In this document: positions 14,057 to 14,971 of the stretch, piece by piece
Layout of the letters: every line of letters begins with the position of its first letter
How positions within the stretch are numbered: the first letter of the stretch is position 1
Source of the DNA: DAITQM01 sp036832975
GTDB lineage: Bacteria; Pseudomonadota; Gammaproteobacteria; Xanthomonadales; Wenzhouxiangellaceae
Direction of reading: 5' to 3'
Assembly: GCA_036832975.1 (NCBI GenBank)
Contig: DAITQM010000039.1
Span: 1-14,971, forward strand
DNA length: 14,971 nucleotides
Made by a program: the position numbers and the translations under genes
Notes under the pieces: generated by a model
What the model was told of the DNA's origin: nothing
Seen by the model: the letters and a program-made list of their open reading frames with translations, nothing else
Databases searched by the model: none

Positions 14057-14183
14057 GGTGATCGTTCTCCGATTCGAAGGTGCAATTGTTTTATCCGATA
14101 CCTCACCGCCGTATATGATGGCAACCTGATGATAGGCTGATTTTTTTCTTACAAGCCCCTATCGGTGCGGAATTGTCGATGCC

Positions 14184-14699
14184 ATGCGTGGACACCGGTC
14201 AGCGGTATTTGGCGCCGGGCTCGATGAGATTGGCTTAGCCGCCGTCGTGCCGTCTTCGTGCTGCCAGACGCGGCCGTTCTACCGCGACGTGATCTTCGAG
14301 CCGCTGGATTTCATCGCGCGGCTGGCTGCACTGGTGCCACCGCCGCGACTGAATTTAACCCGCTTCCACGGGGTGTTCGCACCCAATAGTCCCCATCGGG
14401 CCCGAATCACGCCGGCCCGCCGGGGCCGAGGCGCCACGCCCACCAAGCCGGCGCGAGAAGAGGACCGCACGCCGGCCGAGCGACAGGCGGCGATGCGCTG
14501 GGCACAACGCCTCAAGCGCGTATTTCAAGTCGATGTGGAAACGTGCCCAAAGTGCGGTGGCGCCGTCAAGGTCATCGCCAGCATCGAAGACCCGCCGGTC
14601 ATCCAGCGGATCCTGAATCATCTGGCCGGCAAGAATCTACCTGGTCTGTGGCCGGACAGCCGGGCGCCTCCGGCCCGGTCTTTCGGCTTGCTTCAGTGA
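14184..14699 (+). pseudogene. 5'-truncated IS91-family transposase
   Basis: A 171-aa frame corresponding to the C-terminal part of IS91-type transposases. From about 14280 it reads YRDVIFEPLDFIARLAALVP, then PPRLNLTRFHGVFAPN, and later AMRWAQRLKRVFQVDVETCPKCGG with the CxxC zinc-type motif, and VIASIEDPPVIQRILNHLA. The catalytic N-terminal portion with the replication-initiator tyrosines is absent, and residues before about 30 do not resemble the family, so the ATG at 14184 is a chance start. Compared with the family pattern as I recall it (RDGTTH before the IFEP motif), four residues seem to be missing at the junction. It cannot transpose by itself. Confidence 0.8.
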
Positions 14700-14925
14700 A
14701 CTGCGAAAATCGACTCTCGGCCGCGATTTACCAGGGCGTGGCCTGGTGCCGCTCGTGCCGTGACTGGCCAATGCCGGGAAATTCGGGTGCTTCTCCGTTC
14801 GATTGCCACGACAGGGGGAAATCGGGAGAGATTTAGGCTGCAGCGGGCTGCAGACGGGCTCTAACGTCAGCGTGCCACGGCCACGGATACCGTTGGAAAT
14901 CCGGAAATGGGCCACTTATTAATAC
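14700..14925 (+). mobile_element. IS91-type element 3' end (copy B)
   Basis: Non-coding sequence after the transposase stop, homologous to copy A at about 8620-8812. It includes CTGCAG-CGGG-CTGCAG (14838-14853), which is both a direct and inverted repeat, and the conserved distal block GGATACCGTTGGAAATCC-GGAAATGGGCCACTTA (14884-14917). IS91-family elements use a 3'-end origin for rolling-circle transposition; this is a candidate position for it. The exact terminus is not known; similarity to copy A fades near 14920. Confidence 0.5.
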
Positions 14926-14971
14926 ATGCATAAGTAAAGCCACATAGGTTATACTATGAGGTATGACTGGA

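Noticed and set aside
14950..14971. TATACT followed by ATGAGGTATGAC at the right edge as a promoter and gene start
   Set aside because: The ATG directly abuts the box, no -35 is visible, and the window ends after a few codons, so nothing can be supported.

Overview
The window looks like chromosomal DNA of a GC-rich Gammaproteobacterium that probably meets salt or osmotic stress. The pointers are a complete N-acetylglutaminylglutamine amide (NAGGN) osmolyte operon, secreted proteins ending in the DxIFxDG-type tail common in Xanthomonadales-like and related gammaproteobacteria, a membrane-bound CadC-type regulator with TPR repeats, and IS91-type debris. Genus cannot be read from this sequence.

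Layout. 1-1350: an accessory left edge with a 55-bp repeat unit present twice, a class I SAM-dependent methyltransferase gene (+) with its own promoter-like palindrome and terminator, and a hairpin-rich repeat element. The whole unit is bracketed by a 33-bp imperfect direct repeat (163-195 and 1318-1350). 1347-6715: a minus-strand operon marR - asnO - ngg - M42 peptidase, with almost no spacing and two near-identical operator-like palindromes upstream of marR. 6720-6986: a decayed stretch with a possible IPT/TIG-domain fragment. 6964-8454: a second minus-strand operon (secreted DUF1579-like protein, six-helix membrane protein, winged-helix regulator) whose three genes are joined by 4-base ATGA overlaps and whose promoter lies inside a 17-bp palindrome.

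8455-9198 has no gene. It holds a remnant of an IS91-type 3' end, a second copy of the hairpin-rich element, and inverted repeats upstream of the next gene. 9199-11508 (+) encodes a 769-aa CadC/ToxR-like transmembrane regulator with a TolB-N-like domain and TPRs. It converges, with a 7-bp overlap, on a three-gene minus-strand cluster (14056-11502) of exported proteins: a seven-repeat FG-GAP beta-propeller, a 97-aa small protein starting at GTG, and a stalk-like protein with decapeptide repeats and six C-terminal cysteines. 14184-14925 is a 5'-truncated IS91-family transposase followed by a 3' end homologous to the remnant near 8.6-8.8 kb, in the same orientation. The regulator and secreted cluster therefore sit between two IS91-type ends.

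How the genes work together. In the NAGGN operon, Ngg (GNAT plus ATP-grasp) makes N-acetylglutaminylglutamine and AsnO amidates it. The M42 peptidase is a conserved partner with no settled role, and the MarR protein probably autoregulates. The secreted cluster plus its convergent membrane regulator is the best candidate for an undescribed system; that link is inference from gene arrangement, not from any functional motif.
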